From Blastocystis sp. Blastoise (lineage: Eukaryota; Sar; Bigyra; Opalinata; Blastocystidae), in contig JBBPEB010000011.1 in NCBI GenBank assembly GCA_039096225.1, positions 248,001-312,000 of the forward strand: a DNA stretch of 64,000 nt, given 5' to 3'. A program made the translations under genes and the position numbers. Positions 15,025-29,813 of the stretch are shown piece after piece (within the stretch, counting starts at the first letter, position 1; every line of letters starts with the position of its first letter). The notes under the pieces were generated by a model, which searched no databases, was not told where the DNA came from, and worked only from the letters and a program-made list of their open reading frames with translations.

Positions 15025-16876
15025 ATGCCCACATTATTAGAAATAATTGTTTTCTTGATTGCTTTTGTAATATCATTACTTATTACATTCTTCGTTGTAA
15101 TTTACATTTCCAAAGTATTTTTTAATCATTTCACTTTTTAATCATATAAAGGAACATTATAATGTTGATGGAAAAGTAGCACTAGTTACGGGAAGTGCTT
15201 CTGGACTTGGATTCAAAATCGCGGAACGACTTCTCAAAAAAGGATCTTCTGTTATTTTATGGGATATCAATGAAAAATTACTTGTGGAATCGTATACCAA
15301 ATTGTCGAAATTTGTGAAGAAAGGACAACATTTGTCATATCAAGTAGTAGATTTAGCTGATATTAATTCTGTATGTTGAAATTATTTATTCTATTGAATA
15401 TGAAATTATTGTTGATATCATATTATTGATCTCAAGTAGATTTTCTTAGTATATATATATTTTTATTTGTTTAGATTGAGAAATATGTGACAGAAGCTTT
15501 GGAAAAGCACGGAACAATTGATATCTTAGTCAATAATGCTGGTGTTATGGAAGCTCAATCCTTACAAACTATATCAATATCTGAATCTCAACATGCATTT
15601 TATGTATTTATATAAATGATTTAATTAATTACTTTTTTTTCATATTTTTTTTTATTTGTTATATAAGATGAATATATTATTACTTATTAAAGGTGAATTA
15701 TTTTTCTCAACTTCAATTAATTAGATTACTCTTCCCTATAATGATTCAACAAAAATGTATGTTTTATATATTATATGTATATAATGTATATATAGCTGGA
15801 TATATTATATCAATATCTTCGTTAATGGCCGATTTACCAGGATCCTTTTTATTGTATATATATATATATATTATTAGTTATTTTATGAATTAAATAATGA
15901 TGTTATATAATGAATTATATTATTAGATTATATAATGAATTATATAATTATAAAATGAATTATATAATTGTATTATTTAATGAATTATATATTTAGATTA
16001 TATACTGAATTATATAATTATATTATATAATGAATTATATAATTACATTATATAATGAATTATATGTTAATTATAAAATAAATTACTTTTTAATAAACTA
16101 ATAAAAATAATGAATTCTATACATCAACATATATCTATAGTAATTATTGTACTACAAAGACTTCTATTTCTTCTCTACATGCATGCATTCGACAAGAGTT
16201 ACTCCCTCTCGGCCTCTATAATGATATACATACTTTATGTGTGTATCCCTATATACTTGATACGAATATGTTTAAAGAAGCTATGAATTACACGTATCTA
16301 TATTTATAGTATAAATTTTTATTCTTAACTATTTTATTTTTTATTTTCTGTATAACTATATATTAGTAATTCAATGATTCATAATCTATGTAGAGATATA
16401 TGGGGTCGTTTTATTATGACTATTTTCCCGCGATTATCTGCCGATTGTGTGGCGGATACTATTTTAAAGAGCATCGAAAGAATTGATCATATCCGTTATA
16501 TACCTGTATATTCCTATTCTTATTATTCATTTTTTTTTGGATCTCCTATATATATATATATATATTTTATAGGGATATTTCAGATATTTAATATTATTAT
16601 TACGTTTCTTCCCTTGTTGGTTCCAAGATGTTGTGACTTCTCTTATGGTATATATATATATATATATCTTAATAAGTATGATGATAATAACTAATGAATT
16701 ATTATTATCTTTTTATCTATTAATGTAATTTTATATATTATTAACTAGTATCAATGAAGTATTTATTATATATATCTATATAGGGAGGTGGTCATGGAAT
16801 GGATTCTTATATGAATAATAAACATTCTGATCTTTCTCCTGATTCCATTAGTCTTGAAGAAAAGAAAAATAATTAA
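15025..16876 (+). CDS. Membrane-anchored short-chain dehydrogenase/reductase
   Basis: The ATG at 15025 starts an N-terminal transmembrane anchor (LLEIIVFLIAFVISLLITFF) followed after one intron by a classical SDR: VALVTGSASGLGFKIAE (TGxxxGxG), DILVNNAGVME (NNAG), ISISSLMADLPGS (catalytic Ser) and YCTTK (YxxxK), then a C-terminal segment and GGGHGMDSYM. This arrangement resembles retinol dehydrogenase/17-beta-HSD/RDH10-like enzymes on ER or lipid droplets that reduce lipid carbonyls with NAD(P)H; substrate unknown. About eight exons; junction phases were checked at the first, YxxxK and last exons. The intron before the YxxxK exon (about 15856-16140) is a degenerate minisatellite. Stop TAA at 16874-16876. 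Confidence 0.85.
15893..16080. repeat. Degenerate minisatellite in SDR intron
   Basis: Six or so imperfect units built from TATAATGAATTATATAATTA with a period near 28-31 bp. Copies differ by substitutions and small indels. It lies entirely inside an intron. Confidence 0.8.
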
Positions 16877-17203
16877 ATGCTTTTTCATTATATATATTAT
16901 ATCCTTTATATTCTTGTTCTTTAAAAACTTAAAATATATATATGACCTATGCTCCCGTTGTTTTATCAATTTGTTTATTATGAATGAAATTAAAAATACA
17001 GTTATTACATTTAAAAAACAACTCTATTTAAAAATCAAAGTAATTATTATCATATATAAAAACTCATTCCTATCGTTCTCTTTTAATAAAAATAAAAAGA
17101 AAAAAGAATCCAAATAATTACATAAAATGATTAAAAAAAAAATGAAAACTATGAAAATAAGGAACTAAATAAATAATATATATATATAAACAATATAAAA
17201 TGA
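16877..17203. other. Convergent intergenic region
   Basis: About 330 bp between the 3' ends of the SDR and V-ATPase G genes. A-rich toward 17100. No gene seen. Confidence 0.5.
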
Positions 17204-17755
17204 TTAGTTATGGAACTTTCTCTTTTCAGGAATAGCAACATCTACTTGAACAATTGAGGATATAAGAAGATCAATTACTTCATTTTTATGAGAAGCATAA
17301 TCTTTCTTTAAAGTTTCAATTTCATCAGATGTTTGTTGTTCAAGATTCTTGATTTCCTTTTGTTGATCATCACCAAGTTTCTAAGATAAAATTAAGAAAT
17401 AGCGTACAAGTTTAAAATATATTTAAAAAAAAGAAATTAAAAAAATAATAATAATTCATAATTAAAAGAATTTATATATAATTTCATACAGCTTGTTGTT
17501 TTAACTTGAATTCTTCGTCCATCTTGTTACGATATTTATCTATTTGTTGTTTAGATTCAAGACGACCTTGTTCAACAAGTTGTTGTCTCACTATAGTTTA
17601 AATAGGTTAAACAGTCTTCCATCATGATAATGAAAAGAAAAAAATAAACAAATTGAATAATAAAACGTACTGTTACGAGCATCGGTAATTAATCTTGAAG
17701 CTTCTTCTTCAGCTTTTTGAAGATCATTAATTCCTTGATATCCAGCTTGAGCCAT
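17204..17755 (-). CDS. VMA10: V-type H+-ATPase subunit G
   Basis: Three exons on the minus strand (17755-17671, about 17595-17490, about 17381-17204), TAA stop. The protein begins MAQAGYQGINDLQKAEEEAS and continues with an uninterrupted, charged helix (DARNMRQQLVEQGRLESKQ, then IDKYRNKMDEEFKLKQQA) and ends in a C-terminal VDVAIPEK segment. The total is about 120 residues, as in the family, and the AEEEAS..I.DAR start is the subunit G signature. Subunit G pairs with E to form the peripheral stalks of the V-ATPase that acidifies vacuoles and endosomes. TLDc proteins such as those elsewhere in this window are known V-ATPase regulators, but no direct link is shown. Upstream element at 17809-17821. 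Confidence 0.88.
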
Positions 17756-18230
17756 CTTTCTTTATGTAAATAATATTCAAAACAAAAATGTATTATCAAT
17801 AAAATTGACTGTAACAAAAACAAATCGTTTCAAGTACTCCAAAACGACTTTATTCTTATAAATGGATAAAGACAAAAAAGATCTGTTTCGGAATCTGGGA
17901 ATTCTGTATTTTCCATTAACAAATAGAATATTCCTCACGATTATTTCATCAAAAGATTTTCCATGTTTTTTATTATTATTTTTTATTTATTGAATTTTCT
18001 TAAGATGCATTTAGACTTTCCTATTATGAACTTATGTGGAATCTTGTCAAAGATATATTATTTTCAGCTTGCTGATATAAAAACAATGAAGACAATAGAA
18101 GTTTGTCCATGTAATAACAAACAATATAAATAGAAACAAAAAATATCAAAAACAGAAATACAAAAAAGAATAGACAATAATATATAAAAAAAATAAGAAC
18201 AAGAAGAAAAAAAAGAAAATCACACAAATT
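17756..18230. other. Intergenic region
   Basis: About 475 bp between two minus-strand genes. It holds the upstream element of the V-ATPase G gene and A-rich 3'-flank of the RRM gene. The open frame at 18024-18227 (minus) is a hydrophobic artefact of poly-A/T. Confidence 0.5.
17809..17821 (-). promoter_or_regulatory. Candidate shared promoter element (copy 3)
   Basis: CTGTAACAAAAAC, 54 bp upstream of the V-ATPase G start at 17755 and identical to the copy 65 bp upstream of the TLDc gene at 6136. Confidence 0.35.
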
Positions 18231-18828
18231 TTAAAGTTTTATTTTTTTATCAGAAGCTTTAGTAACGGGAACAGAAGGAGAAGGAGCTACTCTCTTTTTG
18301 TTTTCTTTACTTTTATAAAAGAATTTACCATCTTGATCCTTAAAACTAGCTTTTGGCTTTCCAGTTTCGAAATCAACAGTTGTATATCTTCCTTCAAGCT
18401 ATATTATTTGGTAGATAATAGAAAAATATTTAAGATATATTTAAGATATATATAAGATATATTTAAGATATATAAGATATATAAGATATATTTAAAATAT
18501 ATATAAGAAATATATAAGATATATATATATATACTTCAAGTGTACCCGATTTTTTAACAGCATTAAGAACTGAATCTCCTCTTTTATATTGAATATATGC
18601 AATTCCTTTTGTTCTACCTGTTTGTGTCCAACGAGGAATACGTACATTAACAATAGGTCCATATAACATGAAAGCATTTCTAATTTGTTCTTCATCATAT
18701 TCATAAGGAATATTCTTCACAAATACAGTATCACAATTAGCAGGAACAGAAGTAATAGAAGATTTATTTTGAACTACTATATATATATATATTTATTATA
18801 TATGTAGAACAAAATAATAATAAATATG

Positions 18829-18879
<51 letters not shown>

Positions 18880-19037
18880 AGGAACAACTCCATTAGCACG
18901 TTGAACACGTACATATCGTTTCCCCATATATTCGTGATCCTTCTTAAGAGCCTCAGTGATGCAGGACTCGTCATCAAATACCACGTGACAATAACCACGA
19001 CAACGACCACTATCTTGATATCTATATATATAGAGAG

Positions 19038-19069
<32 letters not shown>

Positions 19070-19941
19070 CATATAATAAACATAATAATAAACATAATAT
19101 CTATTTTACCTTGGCATTTTAACTTGTATAATATGAGATTTTAATTCTTTGAAGAATTCTTGAATATCAGCTTCTTGTGTTTCATAAGGTAAGCCATCAA
19201 TATATACTTCTCCTTTACTATATATATAATAATAATTAGTATTATTATAACTCTACATTATCATAAAAAGTAATATAAATATATATCTACAAAATAAATA
19301 TATAAGACATAATAGTAATAAAATAAATATGAATAGAATCATAATATATACGGCGACCCAGTAGATAAAGTAGATTTGATTTCTTTTGATTTTTCTTCTT
19401 TTTGTTTTTCTTCATTATTCTTCTCATCTTCTGTAGCATTACGACTCTTATGATTACGTTTTAAAGCTCTTTTAAACATAGTTATAGAAAGATCAATTGG
19501 TTCTCCATTTATACCAACTTTAAATAATAATAAATCACCAAAAAATTTATCTTGAGGAGGATCAATTGCCATATGAAGAGGGTTTTCTGGAAGATTATCA
19601 CCTGAATAACTAGAAATATGTTCATTATATAAAATTGTCAAATAAACTATATCAAAACACACTAACAAATAATAAATCTATCAAAGGATCATATTAAAAT
19701 ACCTTAAAACAGCAATTTGACTTCCTTCCATTTCACCAATATATTCTAATTCAGCGTTAAAAAGCTTGAAAAGCTCATCTTTATCTTGTAAGTCAATCAC
19801 AACTTCTTCATAATCACCATTTGATCTAGAAATAACACAACGTCTTTTAACATGTTCAGACTCCTTTTGATCATCTTCTACTTGCATTTCATCTACTTTT
19901 TCAACTTCATCTACTTTTTTTCCCATATTTTCATTAACCAT
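18231..19941 (-). CDS. RNA-binding protein with two RRM domains
   Basis: First convincing ATG is at 19941 (MVNENMGKKVDEV); a longer frame would need a TTG start. An acidic N-terminal third contains an unrecognised region (YIGEMEGSQIAVLRYFN, then GDNLPENPLHMAIDPP). Two RRMs follow: RRM1 with VYIDGLPYE (RNP2) and CRGYCHVVF (RNP1), RRM2 with VFVKNIPYE and TKGIAYIQY. A Lys-rich, Pro-containing tail ends KKIKL then TAA (18231-18233). The tandem RRMs with acidic and basic flanks resemble nucleolin/Nsr1/Gar2-type or kinetoplastid P34/P37-type pre-rRNA binders, but I cannot choose. About six exons; introns carry TA and ATT runs. Divergent from the selenophosphate synthetase, 323 bp apart. Confidence 0.8.
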
Positions 19942-20264
19942 TCTTTTCAATCTAATTATATGTGCCAAATAAACGTTAAATAAATAAAATTAAATATACT
20001 TTTAGAGTTAATTGAAGTCTTTTTTGTTTTCTTTTTAAGAAAATTGGATGGTTTTTTCTCACTCACTTTTCTTATTTTCCCAGAAATCTACTCTTTTTCT
20101 ACCTACTTCTTTATTGACGCTATATATCGATATCTCATAAACAAATTAAAATAATCGTGATTATTTTTCTGGATGGATACAAATGAAATTGCATTTCGAA
20201 TTTCTTTTTAAAATCAAGAATCCATAGAGTTTAAAAACAAAATTCTTTTTTTACACATTTTCAC
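19942..20264. other. Divergent promoter region
   Basis: About 320 bp between the RRM gene (minus) and selenophosphate synthetase (plus); no gene seen. It presumably carries both promoters. Confidence 0.5.
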
Positions 20265-22087
20265 ATGAGCGTATGTTAAATTTATATTTTAATGTATTAA
20301 TCAATCTAGAGAAAAGCGTGGGGTCTTTGGGATCCTGCTGAACATGGGTTAGCACCAGATTTCTGGTTAACCAATTATACTAAAATGAAGGGGTGAGGTT
20401 GTAAGTTACCACAAGCTAAACTGTTGGAATATTTAAAAGCTGTGAAGAATAACGATAATAAATCGAATGAAACCCCTGGACTAGATTGTGCTGTTGTCAA
20501 GTCTAAAATACCTGGATATGTATGATTTATTTAAAATCTAATCATTATTATTCATTTCGTTTTTTTTATTTGTTTGCTTTTATAATTATGAGCATAACTT
20601 TAAAATAGTATTCTAGTATATTATAATGAAAGTAATACCATTTATTTATAGTATTCTATTTCTACTACTGATTTCTTCTATCCTCTAATTGATGATCCTT
20701 ATCTTCAAGTAAGCTTTTATTTAAAGTGTCTATAATAAAAATGATAATAGTTATAATAATAATATAATAATGTTATAATAATAATATAATAATGTTATAA
20801 TATTAATAATAATATAATAATAATTATAATAATAAATATATAATATTATATATAGGGTCGTATTGCTGCTTGTAACGTTATTTCTGATATGTATGCCATG
20901 GGTGTCATTGAGATTGATACGATGCTTATGATTCTAGGTGTTTGTCGAGAGATGCCTGAAAAAGAAAGAGATTATTCTACTCGTGAAATGATTCGTGGAT
21001 TTAATGGTATTTAGAATACATATTATATATTAATATTTTTTATAGAATTTAATTTAGAATTAAATTATTGATTTATTTTATTTATTATTTTTTCTTCTGT
21101 TTATACTTTTTTATTTTTTTTTTAAATATATTATTTCATTTTTCTATTATTATTATTATATTATTATTATTATATTTTTTCATTTTTATATTATTATTTC
21201 ATTATTATTTCATTATTATATTATTATTTCATTCTATATTTTCTTCTTCTAAAGATATTGCTCATATTGCTGCAACAAATGTGACAGGAGGTCAGACAGT
21301 AATGAACGAGTGGCCAATGATTGGTGGTGTAGCTACATCTATTAGTAAAGAACCAAAAATTAAAGGTTTACCTTGTGATTATGATGGTAGTATACCTAAT
21401 GAAGATGAAGAAGGTGATTTCATTTGGCCAGATAGAGGAGAAGCAGGAGATGTTCTTATATTAACTAAACCCATTGGTACACAAGTATTTATTATTCTAG
21501 ATATATTTATTATATTTATATATTTATTATTATTATTTTAATAAAAATATATAATATATATATATATATCTATATAGGCTGCTGTGAATACCTTTGAATG
21601 GATTCGTAAGCCTGCTTCTTGGGCGAATATCGAGGATATTATGACTTATGATGATATTATTAAGACTTATAAGATGGCATGTGACTCTATGTCTTTCCCT
21701 AATTTGATTGGTGCTCAGTTGATGCGTAAGTATCATGCTCATGGTTGTACAGATATTACAGGGTTTGGTATATATGGTCATACAAATAATTTAGCAGAAC
21801 AACAACGTAATAAGATTAATCTTATTATAAAACGTCTTCCTGTTATAGTGAATATGCTCACTGTTAATGATTATCTTCATGATAAATTCCGTTTCCATAC
21901 TGGATTAAGTGCTGAATCTTCAGGTGGTCTTATGATAATGCTACCTCCTCAATATGCTGAAAGTTACTTAAAAGAATATAAGGAGTTAACTGGCCATGAA
22001 GCATGGATTGTAGGAGAAGTTGTTGAAGGAGAGAACAAGTCTATTCTTGATAAAGATATGGAATTATTTGAAGTAGAAGAATGGTAA
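20265..22087 (+). CDS. SEPHS2: Selenophosphate synthetase with UGA-encoded selenocysteine
   Basis: Exon 1 is only ATGAGC (20265-20270), followed by a 39-nt intron (20271-20309). Exon 2 reads through an in-frame TGA at 20394-20396 within TKMKG-Sec-GCKLPQ, the exact active-site position of Sec/Cys in SelD/SPS2, next to the catalytic Lys. Later exons give [66 protein letters not shown] and [10 protein letters not shown], closely following animal SPS2; TAA at 22085-22087. The enzyme makes selenophosphate from selenide and ATP for Sec-tRNA synthesis and is itself a selenoprotein. Automated calling would stop at the TGA or start downstream. No SECIS hairpin could be confirmed by eye in the 3' flank. 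Confidence 0.93.
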
Positions 22088-22803
22088 AGAGAGAGAAAGA
22101 GAAGTAGTTTTTATTATTTAAGTTTAAAAAATAAGAATTTATATATATATACAAATATGTATAGATTCTTTTTTTTTAGATTTGATTAATGGTACAGTTT
22201 ATATTTAAGGGTTTCATTTATATATTTATTTGAATTATTCTTTCTAACTTTTATATATTGTTAGTTTGATGTAATTTATAATTTTTTAAACATTTATATA
22301 TATATATATCTTATTTTATTTATTTAATATTTATTAATTCTATGAATTGAATGATAATGACATATATTTAATAGAATCCAACAGCTATAAATATATATTA
22401 ATAAATTTTTTGATGAAGTGTCATATGAAAGCTTAGCTGTATGAATACAGAACAAATTTATTCTTTATTGCTTCTATTTTATAGTTTAATTAGTTTATAT
22501 TGTTTTGTAAAATGTAATTTTTTTTTAATCTTAAAAAAAGAAAAGAAAACAATATATATTTAAATAAAAATATATATAATGTATATCCTAAAAAACAATA
22601 TAATTAATAAAGAAATACAATAGTTTTATATGAAAATGAAGTGAAAGCAAGTTGACAAAAAAAAACTAAATAAAACAATACATTGAAATGAAAAGAAAAA
22701 AAGGAATATAAAAAATATAATATTATACATATATAATTCATTATAAAAAGAAAGGAAATCATAAATACTTCTATAAATTCTCTTTAATAAATAGAAATTC
22801 TAT
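22088..22803. other. 3' flank of selenophosphate synthetase and convergent intergenic region
   Basis: About 715 bp between convergent genes; should contain the SECIS element needed for Sec insertion. A 7-bp perfect stem (ACAGCTA at 22381-22387, TAGCTGT at 22434-22440) and an AT-only hairpin (22362-22370 with 22388-22396) are visible, but neither shows the complete ATGA/GA quartet with an AA apical loop. No gene seen. Confidence 0.45.
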
Positions 22804-26529
<3,726 letters not shown>

Positions 26530-27056
26530 TTTTATAATTAACTTATTACAGAAATGATAGATAAAGTTTAAAAAAATCCTTTTCTTTTGAAGCATGATTA
26601 GGCTACAAAGACGGCACTTTAGCAAAAAAACAATAGCATTTTGTATCGTTTACGGGGAAAACACATGATACAGGGAATTCTTCTATTATTTCATGATAAT
26701 TTAATACTGTTCTTAACAAATAATTATGTTTTGCACTTTTCTATTTTTGAGTCATTCTTGATGGATAATCATGAATAATATAATATTGTTATCAAATATT
26801 TCTGGTTGTTTTTTGGTGGCAAATTATTTGAATAACAGAAACAGCAACTAATTGATTCCCGTTAGTATTCTAGAAATAATGGGGAGAAAACATTTTTATT
26901 ATTAATTGACGACATTTCTAGAACTCCTTTTCTTCAAAAGAAACAAAAGAAATTTCGAATTGCTAGAAAAATGGAAAACTGTTTTTGAACTTTCATAGTT
27001 GAGTAATTTGTCTATTATTTGCTAATTCAGTATTTCCTTAACTATAAATACTTAAA
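26530..27056. other. Divergent promoter region
   Basis: About 530 bp between Sec15 (minus) and the two-UBL membrane protein (plus). No gene or ordered repeat. Confidence 0.5.
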
Positions 27057-29296
27057 ATGAGTGTTACTATTCGTTACACAAGTAAAAAAGAAACTGATAT
27101 AAAGGTACAGTATGAAGATGATTATACTTTTGGTTGGTTAAGAGAGTTTGCTCATAATTCCTATGAAATTGAGAAAGAAAATGTAGTTTTTCTTTATAAA
27201 GGAGAAATTATGGATGTTGATGAAGATATTATGTTCGATTTCGGGATAAAAGAAGATGACGTTATTGTTGTCTTCGATAAAACAAAGAACTATGCTGCAA
27301 AAGTTGAATATCACGAAACAAATCTGACTTGTTATCCCAAAGTTGAATATACTTTTGGAACTTTAAAGTCCAGGCTATTAGAAGTATGTTTTGATAATGA
27401 ATATCTTTTATATTCTTAGTTTATAATAATATATATATGTATATATATATATTTTTTCTAAACATGATGTGATTGTTCTTTTAAGTTTCTCAACTATTTA
27501 AATTTATTATTTATTTTTTAAAACTTTTCTATATGTATATATTTAATGATATCTCTAGACGATAAAGAAAACAACTGGATCTTATTCTGATGTTATAGAT
27601 GGAGGTTTATATTTAATTTGGGAAAAAACTATATTATCGGATGAGAAAACGATTAAAGACATGAATATAAAGCCAGAAAAACTTATTGTTGAATATAAAA
27701 TGATTGTACGTTAGTTATTCTAAATATTAGTCTATGTATTTTATTTTTTTGTATATTATATATATAATTTTTATTTTTTTTTTAATATTCAAATGTATAT
27801 TATAATTCTAATAAATATGATTCAATATTAATTTTATTATATATATATATTAGGAGAAATCTAAAATACATCAAATACGTAATTTACCTGATTTGAATTC
27901 ATCCACTATCTCTACAAGATCCGAGAAAGAACAAGAACGAAAGAAACTTCAAAAGAAAGAATCTATACGTTCATTATTTGGTTTAATACCTTATATAAAA
28001 GATCTTTGGAATCGTAGACCCTCAAAAGAAGAGTTGCGTCATAATACGTTACTTTTATTTGGAATACAAATCATACCGTTACTTATATTCTTTATTTGTT
28101 CTATGTCTCAAGTATTATCGAATTTCGCTTATTTAGTTGTTTTCCTCTTCTTTATCTTATGTGCTAACATAAGTATTCTTTATAATATCATTCAAACTAT
28201 TCATGTATTTAATTCTACATATTTAAATCTTATTTTCGCTATTCCTTTATGTCCAACGGCTACTTACTTTCTTCTTAAATATTGTGTTAGTCGAAAATTA
28301 CTATTTTCATGTCTTGTTGCTATTCCTTTTGAACAAATTGTATATTCTGTTTGCAAATATCAACGACCTAGTATATATATATATTCTATTATTCTATTAT
28401 TCTTTATATAGTTTATAAAAGACCTGTACCTACATCCCGTGTATATATATAATTCTTTTTTTATTTAATATGATATATATATATATACATATTCTATATA
28501 AACACATACTCTCTAGCCTTCTATAAATACATCATATATATCTACACCTCAAAATCGATCTTCTTCTCCTTCTGAACCTGCTTTAAATACATCTACAGCT
28601 TCTTTATTCAATACTTCTATTCATTCTACTACTTCTTCTATTCCTTCTATGGCTAACAATACACCTCTTCTCTATGATTATACTATAAGTTCTCTCTCTT
28701 ATACTCCTGACGATATTACTCCCTTTGTTAAAGAAGCAAAATCTGTATCTTTAGGTATTGCTATACCTACATTCAGAACTATATTACCAGGACGTATTGA
28801 AGGAGCTTCTCTTTGTATATTCATATTTATATATTGTTTTTTTCTAGTTTTATTTTGTTGTTGGTATTGCTCTTTTTATGCAAAATTCATATATTATTCT
28901 TTATATATTAAAAAATTAAATATTATTCCTTATATATTAAAAAATTCATATATTATTCTTTATATATTAAAAAATTAAATATTATTCCTTACATATTACA
29001 ATTCTTATTATTAAAACTATTCTCTTTCATATTGTTAATTATTATTTTATAAAATTTATAATAATCTATAACTTTTTTTTTCTATTTCAACTCTAGTATT
29101 CCCAGATTTATCATTTACTGCTCCTCCTAATTCTCATGTCAATTTCACTGTTTATATGAACGAATATATTTTTGCACAAGGAAATGGTGAAGATATTGGT
29201 GATTATCAAGGTGATGAATATGCATTTACTATCGATTCTCAACAACAATTCAATGGAAAAATCAATTTCAAAGTTGTTTGCTATTCTTTCAATTAA
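27057..29296 (+). CDS. Two ubiquitin-like domains plus four-helix membrane protein, family unknown
   Basis: Exon 1 (27057-27383) begins MSVTIRYTSKKETDIKVQ and folds on paper like ubiquitin: a beta hairpin, a helix (WLREFAHNSYEI), then FLYKGEIMDVDEDIMFDFGI and DDVIVVF. A second similar unit starts at YAAKVEYHETN, crosses into exon 2 (27559-27704; LKSRLLETIKKTTG, GLYLIWEKTILSDEKTIKDM, LIVEYK). Exon 3 has a basic stretch (ERKKLQKKESIRSLFG) and four hydrophobic segments between about 28045 and 28360. Then comes a Ser/Thr/Pro-rich linker and a C-terminal, predicted beta-rich region (SLGIAIPTFRTILPG, HVNFTVYMNEYIF, EYAFTIDS) ending in TAA at 29294-29296. I do not recognise the family; a membrane adaptor using UBLs is only a guess. 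Confidence 0.75.
28888..29000. repeat. Short tandem repeat in intron of UBL membrane protein
   Basis: Four copies of a TTCYTTATATATTAAAAAAT-type unit (period about 30 bp, alternating TTCATATATTATTC and TAAATATTATTCC joins). Confidence 0.75.
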
Positions 29297-29813
29297 TTCC
29301 ATTTATTCTCACTGTTCGTTTTCTATCATTTGACTTTCCTGTCCAGTTTTATTTAATTGTTTTTGTTTATTTACATATTTATTGCTGGCTTTTTGTTAAT
29401 TTTTGTTAAATTGTTTTTGATTCTTTGACCAAATGAATTTATCAAGTTTCTAAAACGAGGATCTAGTCAAGAACACTATTTTGTTTCACTGTAATTTTTT
29501 TAAATAAATTATTTTTTATTATACCTTGTATCGTTATTTAATTGTCATACTTCATCAAATACATACTTCATACATCCAGACAGATCCTCTAGTGAGTCAG
29601 TTTTCTGTAAAAAGCAATAAAAAAAACATAAGGTGGATAAGAAAAGGAACTCTATTATTTTGATTGGCTTCTTTGTGTAAACTGTTCAATAAAATTAATC
29701 TGAATTTTCCAGAGATTCTCACCGTATAGAGTTCCATGGAATTAAGGATATTTGTGATTGTTTTATTTAAATGTTTAGAATAGATTATTATTCATATAAA
29801 TAATTTATACAAT
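29297..29813. other. Intergenic, no gene seen
   Basis: About 515 bp between tandem plus-strand genes; slightly less AT-rich around 29570-29740, consistent with a promoter. Confidence 0.5.

Noticed and set aside
18024-18227. Minus-strand hydrophobic protein after the RRM gene
   Set aside because: Low-complexity poly-A/T; no membrane-protein features other than Phe/Leu richness.
20394-20396. TGA read as Trp or as a stop with a broken gene
   Set aside because: TGG is used for Trp throughout and the position is the canonical Sec site of the family; the frame continues with full conservation.
22362-22440. Hairpins in the 3' flank as SECIS element
   Set aside because: Neither stem has both the ATGA/GA core and an AA apical loop; kept only as unproven candidate.
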